DNA of 64,000 nt from Castanea sativa. Taxonomy: Eukaryota; Streptophyta; Magnoliopsida; Fagales; Fagaceae. The stretch is taken from the NCBI RefSeq assembly GCF_040712315.1, contig NC_134013.1, forward strand, positions 2,763,001 through 2,827,000, given 5' to 3'. The notes beneath the pieces are model-generated. The model was not told the DNA's origin and ran no database searches. It was given only the letters and a program-made list of their open reading frames with translations. Below, piece by piece: positions 1-9,847 of this stretch. Both the position numbers and the translations under genes were made by a program. How positions within the stretch are numbered: position 1 is the first letter of the stretch; every line of letters starts with the position of its first letter.

Positions 1-766
1 TCTTCATGCACCATGAAAGGCTGATCAAAAGCAAATTCATAGCTTCCAATATCACATCATGTGCACCCTCTAACATAATACTCTCTTTAGAAACCATCTC
101 TTTACCTTGCTGCACTTCAATAGATTCATTTCCTTGCACACATGTGAGAGCAATACTTGTCGAGGCATGAATGTCTGTGTCAACATTAGGCTTTGGTGTT
201 GCTTGAGGATCTTCCACAACCAAGATATCATCATCAATGTTGTCTTTTATGGGGGCAGCAATAAGTTCATTATGATCAATTATTATTGGTTTCCCAAATG
301 AATTGGTTTGAGTCTTCATTTGCTTCATTTGAGCAATTATGTCTTGAATATTTTTCTTGATTTTTTCAGATAACTCCTTTAATTCCTTGGTAGATTGCTC
401 AAAAGTGCGTTGAGGACATGAAATGAAATGAAAATTCATCGTATTTGCTTCAACTTGAAAAGTACCACATTGAGATTGGGGTAGATACTTAGCTCGATAG
501 TATGGTGACAAATACTCATCACAAAGCTTTTCCTTCATATCTTCCCACACACTAATGGCAGGTTCATTGTTTAGATAGCGGAAATATTCAAGCTTTTCCC
601 AAAATTTTTGTGCTTTACCTCTTAACTTCAACTTGGCATACCTAACCTTTCTGTTGTTTGCAAAATTTGCTTGCTCAAAGAATTGCTCCATCCCATTCAT
701 CCAGTTGACAAAATCTCGTGGATAAGTTTCATAACCATCAAAATAAGGTGCTTCTGATATTATCAT
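1..766 (-). CDS. Retrotransposon gag-like protein, partial (cut by window edge)
   Basis: An uninterrupted minus-strand frame runs from an ATG at 766 to the left edge of the window (about 255 codons, no stop reached). A stop codon lies in frame just upstream of this ATG. The N-terminal 90 residues look like the retrotransposon gag core: an N-W-M-N-G-M-E-Q-F-F motif, then K-L-R-G-K-A-Q-K-F-W-E-K, then W-E-D-M-K-E-K-L and Y-Y-R-A-K-Y. This pattern is typical of plant LTR-element capsid proteins. The rest is charged and has no recognised domain. It belongs to the same element as the LTR at 1738-2153 and the PBS at 1722-1733. Expected role: particle assembly around element RNA in the cytoplasm. 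The frame is open and not obviously decayed. A Ty3-type family is likely, but without pol in view this is inference. Confidence 0.75.
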   Translation of the reverse strand, partial: MIISEAPYFDGYETYPRDFVNWMNGMEQFFEQANFANNRKVRYAKLKLRGKAQKFWEKLEYFRYLNNEPAISVWEDMKEKLCDEYLSPYYRAKYLPQSQCGTFQVEANTMNFHFISCPQRTFEQSTKELKELSEKIKKNIQDIIAQMKQMKTQTNSFGKPIIIDHNELIAAPIKDNIDDDILVVEDPQATPKPNVDTDIHASTSIALTCVQGNESIEVQQGKEMVSKESIMLEGAHDVILEAMNLLLISLSWCMK

Positions 767-1721
767 AATTCTCTAAAATAGTGCTTCAATAAATAGTTGG
801 AAGTTGGAACAAGAACCTGGATTGTTGTGATGTTCTCTGGACAGGTCTTTGGAATAGGCTCCGAAGACTATTCTCTCAAATAGTTGCTGGACTAGGCCGG
901 TTGACAAGTTTGGATTTTGTGGGCTGGGCCTTTCTTCTTCTTCTTCTTCTTCTTCTTTTTTTTTTTTTTTTTTTTTTTATTTTTTTTATGTGACACTGTT
1001 GGACTTAAGAAACTACAAACAAAAGAAGTGCAAACTACAGACCAAAAAGAAAGACCACGAAACTAGAAGAGAAAAGGGGCGGCAGAGCAAGCACGAGGTG
1101 GCGCTGGAGTTAACGGCGGCGGGGGCTCACCGGCATCACGGTCAGCGGTGGCCGATGGTGCAGATTGGAGCTCGCTCGTCAGACCACGGTGATAAAACCG
1201 GCGAAGCATGAGGCGGCACGGTTGAGCGGTGTGGACGGCGAGTTGGCGTAGATGGTCCTCGGCGGCAAGAGCCCGGTATTTACGTCGGCGGCTCTCGTTG
1301 GTTTTCAACTCCTTTGTCTCGGATCTGGTGGCTGGCGGCTGTGGTAGCTGTTGGGCTTCGCGGCGGCTGGTGGTTGTTGGGCTTCGCGACAGTGGGTGTT
1401 GGCGGCTGGGTTTGTGGGTCTCTGCTTCTTTTTTTTTTTTTTGGGTCAAAGGGCTTTGGTTGTCTTCTGGTGGCTTGGTACGCGTGGGTATTGAGAGATG
1501 GTTTTCTGTTGTTGGTTTGGCAGAGATGTTGTGAAGAAATTTTGAAGGTGGTGTGGTGGCTGAATTTTTGGTGGTGGTAGAGCTGTTACTTGCGGTGGTT
1601 GTTTATGGTGTGCGGGTTACTGTGGTTTGATGGGATGAGATACACTGTTGGGAATTTTTTTTTTTTTTGGGTGATATTTTCTGGTTCTTTCCTGCGGTGA
1701 TACTACAACAGATCGAAGTTT
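767..1721 (-). other. Untranslated leader of the minus-strand LTR retrotransposon
   Basis: About 955 bp between PBS and gag. It contains a polypyrimidine run (CTT repeats plus T tract, about 936-988) and a GC-rich island (about 1075-1400) unlike the AT-rich surroundings. Overlapping frames in the island on both strands resemble no family I recognise and are probably compositional. The island might be captured host sequence. Confidence 0.5.
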
Positions 1722-1733
1722 GCTCTGATACCA
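1722..1733 (-). promoter_or_regulatory. Primer binding site (initiator tRNA-Met type)
   Basis: The minus strand reads TGGTATCAGAGC, complementary to the 3' end of plant initiator methionine tRNA. It lies 4 nt inside the LTR end at 1738, which fixes the element's orientation. Confidence 0.85.
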
Positions 1734-1737
1734 AAAT

Positions 1738-2153
1738 TGACGCAGGACAACCAGAACCAAAAATTGAAAAAAAAGAAAAAAAAGAATATGACCTAAGAGT
1801 CAGCACTTAGGCCTTGCTTGGAGTCAGCACCAAACGTGAAAACCACTAGGAGTCAGCACCTAGGGTAGACCTGGAGTCAGCACCAGATCAAAGAAAGACC
1901 AAACGGCCATTGTTTTTATTTATCAAAATATCAACTACTCCTCAAAGAGTACAATAAATTGCTTATAAAGGATTGCTAAACCCTAGTTCAAATTGGCTAG
2001 GAAACCCTAATTGCCTTATTACAGAAATAACCCTGCTTCCAAATTAAAATACTAATAGCCCAATAAACTAATAGGACCTAAAAACATAAAAATACAAATA
2101 ACTTGCAAATACAAATAATATTAAATAATAATTTTCTTGCATCTCCTGCATCA
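1738..2153 (-). repeat. 5' LTR of the partial retrotransposon
   Basis: A 416-bp LTR. On the plus strand it starts TGACGCAGGA and ends TCCTGCATCA, so the ends are near-perfect inverted repeats of TG..CA type. The PBS sits directly beside the left end. A TATA-like TTTATAAG lies near 1963 on the minus strand. Four copies of GAGTCAGCAC lie at 1797, 1821, 1850 and 1874, downstream of that TATA in the transcribed direction. The 3' LTR would be left of the window, so the boundaries rest on the inverted termini and the PBS only. Confidence 0.75.
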
Positions 2154-2209
2154 GTTATCGCCTTATCGAGCCAAAATCACAAAACAATATAAAATTATAA
2201 CCATTGGAA

Positions 2210-3015
2210 GTAGGGAACAATGAGGCAAGTTATCGAGGGTTCAGCCGAGCGTGGCAGGAAGCATCGGCTTCATATTATCGAAAATAATTGATAATGTTTC
2301 ACATAGTTGATTGCCACTATGTACGTATTAACAAGACATTGTGCTTCACATGGTTTTGCGGAGAGACTATAGCATTTACTCATTTAAAAAATTGTTGCCA
2401 TTGTTGGACTTGGAAGATGCGTGCTTATTAAAGGTCTTCTAATAAACCTGCTTAGATATCTATTAATTAAATATCATTTGCACAATTATATATCTAGTTA
2501 TGTAACTTATTTTCCAAAACCATAGTTACGTGATTCTGCTAATTAATTTTCTTTTGACTTGGAAATTTTTTTTTTTAAAAATGGAATTATTTCAAGACGT
2601 TCAAAGAATATATATGTGTGTGTGTGTGTTTTCTTTCTTTTCCTTTTTAATGAATTAAGAATAAGCTAGGTTGGGTGATCAGAGCAGGATTGAAGACTTA
2701 GACACCCTTCTTTTGTTGTTCTATTGCCAGGATTTTACCCTAGTCAATTGCAGGGGATATGCTATTGCTCCCATTTTCTTTCAACTCATTAAGATTAGTT
2801 TAAAACTATTTTGCTATTTCTACTCTTCACAGAAGTAAAAGGAATTTTTTTATTTTAAATAATTGTTATGGCCAACTATATTAATTAAATTTTGTCTTGT
2901 TTCTCTTGCTACCTTTTCTATTCTCATCTCAATTTTATTAAACTATCTATATTTTGATGAACAGATCTCTAGCTCGAGTTAGAAAAATTACACTTAATCA
3001 TTGAAAATGCGGGTA
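2210..3015 (+). repeat. Diverged flank repeat, copy 1 (pair at about 10350-12165)
   Basis: Blocks here recur in the same order right of the P450 pseudogene: the GGAAGATGCGTGCTTA region (about 2416 and 10578), the ATTATTTCAAG block (about 2586 and 10707), and a block around GAACAGAT and GAAAATGC (about 2960 and 12110). The second copy is longer because of insertions. This looks like an old tandem duplication around the P450 locus. Confidence 0.6.
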
Positions 3016-3038
3016 TGCAAGATTTTGGTCCATCAATG

Positions 3039-3400
3039 TAGCATTTCGTTCCCTTTGGTTTATTCAGTCCATTTTAGTCCAATTCGGTCCACTTGGTTTA
3101 CTCAGATCCCTTCAGTCCATTTAGGTTCTATTCGGTCCATCTGTGTAGCATTTCGTTCACTTCGGTTTATTCAGTCCATTCTGTCGATTTTGGTCCAATT
3201 CCATCCATTTCGGTCCACCCTTGTAGCATTTCATTCACTTTGGTTTATTCAGTCCATTTGGTACATTTTAGTCCATATTCGTCCACTCTGTCCCATTCAA
3301 TCCAATTAGATCCATCAATGTACATTTCGTCCATTTCGATTTATTTGATCCATTTTAATCCAATTTGGTCCAGCCCCTTCCCATTCCATCAATTTTGGAT
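3039..3400 (+). repeat. Degenerate minisatellite built on a TCGGTCCATTT-like motif
   Basis: Higher-order units start with AGCATTTCGTTC-like sequence at about 3039, 3147 and 3227. Each is made of decayed 10-12 bp subunits resembling TTCGGTCCA. The repetition gives artificial open frames in two phases, so no protein is called. Confidence 0.7.
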
Positions 3401-4700
3401 TAATTGGACTTTAAATTGATTTTTTTTATAAGTTGCCTTTTTTAGTTTTGGGCTCAAAAAATCATTTATTATTCTTAATTTTTTGTTTGAAAAGTATGAA
3501 GATTTATTCTCTTTGGGCTAAACTCTTTAGTTTTCAACTTAAAAATATAAACAAAGTAGGCATTAGAAATTAGAGATATGGGTTCTAAAAAAAGCAATAA
3601 AAATGACAAATATTCAAAAAAAAAATTTTTGATAGGTTACAAATATTCAAAAAAAAAAAAATTTTGATAGGTTACAAATATTCAAAAAATTACCTTCAAT
3701 TCAAGTTTAAATAATATAGGCATTATAATTATATTTCAAAATTTAAAAAAAAAAACTTATATAACAATTTAAACTTATTGTATATAACATGTTAAATGCA
3801 TTTCATGGAATAGGAGTATAGATTTTTTTTAATATTCTTGGATATGTTGAAATTAGTTAACCAAATTTCATATATTTTAAAAAAAATATTCAAAATTTTT
3901 ATCCAAATTTAAGGTTTTCTATTTTTGACTCCAGTACACAAGTCAGTAATCCAAGTACGAGCAATCGTTAGTGGGATTAGTTATAGGCTCATAGCGTATG
4001 TTTGGAATTAGATTTTTCTGCAAATTTATTTGTTTATTTGTTGAATGGTGAGAAAAATATATTATATTTAGAAACCTCGAGGATTTGAACAACTGTACGC
4101 AAGCAATTAATTTAGCGAATTTTTTTTAAAATTCAAATTCAATGCTCCTTAACACACATACATTGCAGTTGGCATGGCTTGAAAAGTCGGCTTATTTTAC
4201 TATTTAACTTATTTTTGCTATTATGTACTATTTATAGTCTTACTGCATTTTTTTATATTATTTATAGGTTTCACTGTACTATTTCAACTAACTTTTATTT
4301 TTATTTACAATGTTTTTAACAAAAAAATTTCAATTTCAGTTAAATAAGTAATTTCTAAATGGACATGGATTAAAATAAAAACTAAATACTTAATATTATC
4401 AGCAAAAAAAAAAAAAACTAATTATTAAACGTGTGCCAGAACTTAGACAGTAGCTGTCTTTGACTCGAAAGCCAATAAAATAGTCTAAACTCTCTTCTTA
4501 GGTTGCATTGTTGATGAAAAAAAAGCAATAATTAATTATCTTGTAAACCGTATATATGCATCATCACTTGAATAAAAAATAATAAAAAAGTAGATCCTAC
4601 ATATTGTATGAGATAAGACATAGATCAGATGCACAAGATATCTTCCTGAAATAAAGAGTCGATTTTGGAACTGAAAACCCAAATGCCCACAAAAATGTTC
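3401..4700. other. AT-rich intergenic DNA
   Basis: No gene seen. A short direct repeat around TTTTGATAGGTTACAAATATTC occurs near 3610-3690, and there are several homopolymer tracts. It lies downstream of the P450 pseudogene. Confidence 0.5.
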
Positions 4701-6301
4701 TTAGAGTTGAGAAAGGAAATTTGCCATGGTGGGGCGTGGCCTACACTTGGCTAATAAGGGTTGAGCTTTATGCATGGTGAGCCCAAGTTTTTCAGTCATG
4801 TCCACCATGTCCTCTCCAATTCTTTTCCACTCAAAGCACTGAATCAATGATTCAATGGCCAACCCAACTATCCTTGTGGCTAAGCCCTCACCAGGACATC
4901 CTCTTCTCCCTACCCCAAATGGAAACAATATAATTCCATCTTTTTGCCCTTCTAGACCTTGGAATTGGAACCTTTCTGGCTTGAATTTTCTAGGCTCTTC
5001 CCATATCTTAGGATCATTTTGTATGGCCCACGCATTCACTAATAGCATTGTGCCACGTGGGACATTGAAGCCTCCCACAGTACACTCCTCTGAGGACTCG
5101 TGTGGTGGCATTAGTGGGGCAGCTGGGTACATTCGAAGTGTCTCATTTATGATGCCACGGACATAGGGAAGGTTTGCAAAATCTGATTCCTCAATCAGCC
5201 TGCTTTGTCCAATGTGATTGTCAATTTCAGATTGGCCTTTCACAATGGTCTCTGGATTATTCAGTAAGAGTGACAATGCCCACTCCATAGTTCCGGCTGA
5301 AGTGTCACTCCTCCTGATAACATGAGCGGGATGGACAAACAAAAAAATGCCATTTACTTCATAATGTTTAGTGAGGCTATATTACTATTAGGCTGCAATA
5401 AGTCCAGATTTCAAAAATTTTCACATCAGACTGCACTGTTAGGTGTAACATAACAACATTGCGTGTTGAGGCAATTACTACGTGTAAAAGATTGATATGG
5501 CCATAAGCCAATTGATACCATCCGATTTTTAAAACAATTGATAACTCCTGTCGTCATTAGGATTCTTTGTAATATAAATGAAGAGAACCTCGATATTTTT
5601 TTTCCAATTTTCTATGGAACTCATCAAAGTGAGCTCTAAAAGACCCCAAAAAAAATATTTTTTTTAACATGCTTGCCAACACCTAAGAAATTGTACCTGA
5701 ATTAATAACGGAAATTTTATATAAAATAATGCAACACCCATTTTAGATTTGTAAGATATAAAAGTTTTTACTTTCAAAAAGACTATCACCTCTGCTTTGA
5801 AATGGAGATGATCATTCTGATTTTACTGGGATTAAATGAGAAAAGCTTACTTGCATCAATCCTCTGATGATATCATCAGTATAATATTCAGGTTCAGCTT
5901 CTTGTAGTGACAATAAGACATCAGTCATGGTCTTTCCCATGTCTTTAGAAGCAGAATTACCCCTCATTCTTCTATGTTCTTCAATCAAATCCCGCATGAA
6001 TTTATCCCTCTTCCCTTGACATATCATCAACCTTTTCTCGACTCCACGAAGTCCAAACACTTAAAAAAGGGCAAGAAATTTCCTATATTAGCCCCACCCA
6101 ACTCAAAGGTCTCCATCACAATTTCTTTGAGCTTTCTTGTTTCCTCCAATTCTTCCACGCTCTCTCCATAATACCTCTTCCCTGCAATCATCCTCATCAA
6201 GATATTCAGTGTCAGCCCCAAAAACGTAGCCTTCATGTCCACAGTGTGAAACTCACCACCTTTTGAACCTCCACAAAGTTTACGAATCAATGCTTTAACC
6301 T

Positions 6302-6654
6302 TGTAAAAAGAGAGCAAGAGTGAATTAATATTTACTATTCAATGATATATAACTAAGAATATTTAAAGATAACTTGTCTTGCAAGTTTAGGCTTTACAAA
6401 AGTTGGACTAACAACACAATTGGCCGCAAGGACCCTAATATCTATATCAAACAAAAAATTTATTAGAAAAAGTTTATAAATTGACTTGACAAAAAATATG
6501 ATTAGCAGACTTCAACAAAAATTTCATAATTGTTTTTTTTTTTTTTTTTTTTTTTTTTATTAAATTTTATGATTAGTCATTAGTGTTACATTAGTTTATA
6601 AGATTTATGCAATAAAATTTGTAGTATTTTTTAGCATCACTCATATCTATCAAA
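6302..6654. mobile_element. Unclassified 353-bp insertion in P450 exon 1
   Basis: P450 coding sequence is interrupted between D-E-V and K-A-L-I-R-K-L. AACCT flanks both sides (6297-6301 and 6655-6659), a 5-bp target duplication. The insert is AT-rich with a T tract of about 23 bases at 6533-6559. No coding or clear terminal repeats were found, so the class is unknown. Confidence 0.6.
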
Positions 6655-6732
6655 AACCTCGTCAACATGAATTCCGTGCAACATTTGTAGGTGATGGGAT
6701 GACAAAACTTCAAGAGAAGCTATGTGCCTCGA

Positions 6733-7601
6733 CAGGGCCGGCCCAATGAAATTTGGGGCCTAAGGCGGCGGAAATTTTATATGAGGCATTTTTATGTGAA
6801 ACATTAATTAAATAAATATATATAATAATAATTAAATTAAGACTAATTTGATGTAAATATAGAAATTGATGAATAATAATAATTAAACTAAGATTAATTT
6901 CATACAGAGAATTGAATATCATAATTGAACCATAAATTTAAACAAAAAGAACTAGAAAAAATATTATTTTTTTAAAAAAGAAACTTACTTTAACTTGGAT
7001 ATATAACTATGCATAGTTAAGTACAGTTGTAACCTAAATTTTAATTTATATATTATTTTTAAGAGAAAGAGATAGATAAATATTATTTGGTGCGTGGCTT
7101 TGTAGGATATTAGTTTACAAAAATTAAGATCTCAAACTATTAGAGGAGATTAATTATCATTGATGATCTATCACATTTGCAGCATTTTTTGAAACATTTT
7201 AGGGTTTCAATTGGTTTTAATTTCTATTGGTCTCTTATTTTGGAAGCCTTGCTAGAAATGAAAAAGAAAAATACTAAAGATACTGCAAAATGTTCACAAT
7301 ATAATGTGATAATGACTGTAATTGATAAAATTCAACAATTTAATTTATTTGTGTTTGAATTAATTTTTTATGTGATTGGTGACATGCTAATTAAATTTAA
7401 ACTTGAATCTATAGTAAAATTTGTAGTATCTTTGACATCACTTTAAAAAAAAGTACTAATTATTAAAAAAAAATGTTATATTTTTATAAAATTTTGGCCC
7501 TTTACAAATAGAAATGGGGCCTTTTTTAGTAGGGAATTTTTTTTTTTGGTTGTGGGGCCTTAGGCCTAGGCCTAAGTTGCCTAGGCCTTGAGCCGGCACT
7601 G
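6733..7601. mobile_element. Non-autonomous hAT element in P450 exon 1
   Basis: The 869-bp insert begins CAGGGCCGGCCCAA and ends TTGAGCCGGCACTG, imperfect terminal inverted repeats. It is bounded by a perfect 8-bp duplication TGCCTCGA (6725-6732 and 7602-7609), the hAT signature. Taking it out rejoins the P450 frame across C-N-S-R-H-I-A-S-L-E. The interior is AT-rich with no transposase. Relatives in this window are at 44988-52533 and the ends at 55743 and 56019. Confidence 0.85.
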
Positions 7602-8455
7602 TGCCTCGAGTTGCACCAATGGTCACCATATGAGGCCGACACAATACTAGTGTAATTGTAATCAAGGTGCTTCCCAGCAAGCAAGCGAGGGCGGTTTGCA
7701 AAAATTATGTCATTTTTTGTGAAGCAATCCTCAGCAGCTGTTGGTGAAGAAACAAGGAGGATAGAGCGAGAGCCAAAGTGAACATATAGTATTTGACCAT
7801 ATTGGTTGTTAAGTTTAGCAAAAGTTCGATGAATGGGGTTCTTGAAGAGATAGAGATGTCCAACAATGGGTAGGGAAAGAGCAGGGCTTCGTGGGAGTCT
7901 TTTGCTTTTTTGGACAAAATGTTTTGTGAAGATATACAAGAAGAGAAAGAGCAAAACGTAGTAGTACAATGGGATTTCCATAGACAGATTTGTGAGGTAA
8001 TTGCAATAGGGACTTTATTGATATATGGCTTGGATGAATTATGTCGAATTCTTCTAGGGTTTATATAGGAAACTAAGCATCTTTGGTGATTTCGTTTGGT
8101 TGTACGATGTTTTAGTTGCTATTGATAATATACAATAATCAAAAAAATTTCTTATAATATTTAAAAGCATCTCTTTTTTATTTAGGTAAATTATATATAT
8201 GTTCAATCTCTTGCTTGCAGGGGTGAAAAAACCAACCAAGATTTGCATTGTCTGACTCGACCTCTGGGTTTTTTCTTCCTGAAGTATTCTACTTTCTAGC
8301 CGCAATTAACGCAAACATGATGTCACATTTTTATTTTTTGCTGAATAACTTGATGTTACATATACCATAATATATTATTAAGGAAATATTTCACAATATA
8401 TGTCACAATAGGTAAAGTCACCATAGACATGAGAACCATTAATAGATCCTCTATT

Positions 8456-9830
8456 TTTATTTTTTATTTTTTTTTATTTTTTTTTATCCAAGATAGAAAT
8501 TCTACTCTAACCTAATCTAATTGTACATGTGTGTGAAGCTCTGTTGATACCCATTTTTGCGACACATTTTATACAAGCCCAATTCAACTAAGCCCAATTT
8601 CATTGTGGGCTCAATTCATGTATTATATTATATTTTTATTCTTTTAAGTATGACCCAAGCCCATGCAACTTATTGGGAGAAATTGAGAAAGTGTGGTTTG
8701 GAGGGTATGAGTCAATTCCTTTCGGACTTTTTGCATGAGCCCAACACATACGTGCTACCAAGTGAGCAAAGGACGCTGGTAGCACTTTAGACTCATGGAG
8801 AAGGTCTTGTATCCAAGATTTCCATCTCAAAAGAGCTTTTATGCTCTGGGTGACTGTGCCCCTAATTTTCAGCCTAGCTTCATTTTCCACACAAAAACAC
8901 AACTGACCCTAAACTAATTAGCTAGCCTATTGTAGCCACCAAATGTAGCTATCAAAAGCCTACAATGACAAGGAAACAATTGCTAATGGAGTCAGCTACT
9001 TTATTTCCAAAATCATGCTAAAAGTATGCTAAACTCTTCCCTAAACAAAAGCAACCTAAACCAAAACACCAAATTAGTATCATGGTGGATAAAAACCCCT
9101 TCCACTACTCAAAAACCAGTCATTTAGAGCACCTCAAGTTCAATACAAAAGGCCCTAATCAAATTCAAAAGAAACCAATCACGTTCTATCCACATACTTG
9201 AAACTTCAGAGCCAAAACTCATTTAGCTAGTCAACATTCTCACAATTCTGAAACTTAGGGGTGGAAATATAGGTACAGGGGAACCTTCTCTCTCTCTCTC
9301 ATAACCTCTCTCAATTTCCTCTTCTCGGTGACTGTGGGTCGAAGTTTCAGACCTGTTAAACCATGTTTTCCCCATAGAGCTAAAACTTGAGAGTCAAGAC
9401 CCACTGTGCTAGGAAACATTCTCACGATTCCGAACCTTAAGGGTGGAAATATGGGTACAAGGGAACCTTCCCTCTCTTTCTCACAACCTCTCTCAATTTC
9501 CTCTTCTCGGTGATTGTGGGTCGAAGTTTCAGACCTGTTATGTTTATATGATTTTTTTGCACTTTTGTTATTAGCATTTTGATTCTCTCTTGTTAAAGCA
9601 CCATTAGCCTTTGTTTTCTATACATTGTGAATTTTGGGCTTGATTCTCCACAAATAAACACTTCTAAAGAACCCAAGGGGATATTTGGGCTAATATCACA
9701 TCTTTGGCCCTTGTTGCAAAAACGTCCCCGACAAACTCTTTCCTAGAAACTTGAACTCGAGCCTTTACTCTCCACACCCTACAAACACTTATACTTGTAG
9801 AGTGACCATTGCACCAAAAGTGTGTAGTGG
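8456..9830 (-). mobile_element. tRNA-derived SINE split by a solo LTR
   Basis: The SINE halves lie at 8456-8541 and 9739-9830 and match the intact SINE at 57701-57868. The plus strand starts with the T-rich tail, so the SINE is on the minus strand. Its B-box-like sequence reads near CGAGTTCAAGTTTC. A target duplication of about 17 bp with two mismatches (TTAATRGATCYTCTATT, 8439-8455 and 9831-9847) flanks it. Confidence 0.75.
8542..9733. repeat. Solo LTR nested in the SINE, with internal tandem duplication
   Basis: This 1192-bp TG..CA unit starts TGTTGATACCC and ends GTCCCCGACA. Flanks AGCTC and AACTC form a target duplication with one mismatch; the sister SINE reads AACTC uninterrupted. Inside, a block of about 180 bp is repeated (about 9190-9360 and 9365-9540), with CT-rich tracts and GGTGACTGTGGGTCGAAG. 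No coding content was recognised. Confidence 0.7.
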
Positions 9831-9847
9831 TTAATGGATCTTCTATT

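Larger units (their letters stand above)
4701..7981 (-). pseudogene. CYP81-type cytochrome P450 pseudogene
   Basis: The family comprises ER-anchored haem monooxygenases of specialised metabolism. The frame starts at 7981 with a hydrophobic anchor (about 20 residues) followed by a proline-rich hinge. Exon 1 runs to about 5851, where a clean GTAAGC donor follows L-M-Q. Exon 2 (about 5330-4701) has the K-helix E-T-L-R, P-E-R-F, and the haem loop F-P-F-G-V-G-R-R-G-C-P-G. Lesions seen: (1) a hAT insertion at 6733-7601 in the region normally encoding the C-helix; (2) a second insertion at 6302-6654; (3) a one-base loss near 6062 that shifts frame between P-F-F-K and F-G-L-R-G-V-E-K; (4) at the exon 2 start the I-helix sequence is out of frame by one base and no AG acceptor is seen at the expected place. 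The CYP81 placement comes from overall resemblance; the subfamily is not assigned. Confidence 0.88.

Noticed and set aside
3001..3419. Open frames of about 100 codons at 3001-3309 and 3093-3419
   Set aside because: They arise from the minisatellite period; two phases are open at once and the residues simply repeat S-V-H/S-I-R patterns.
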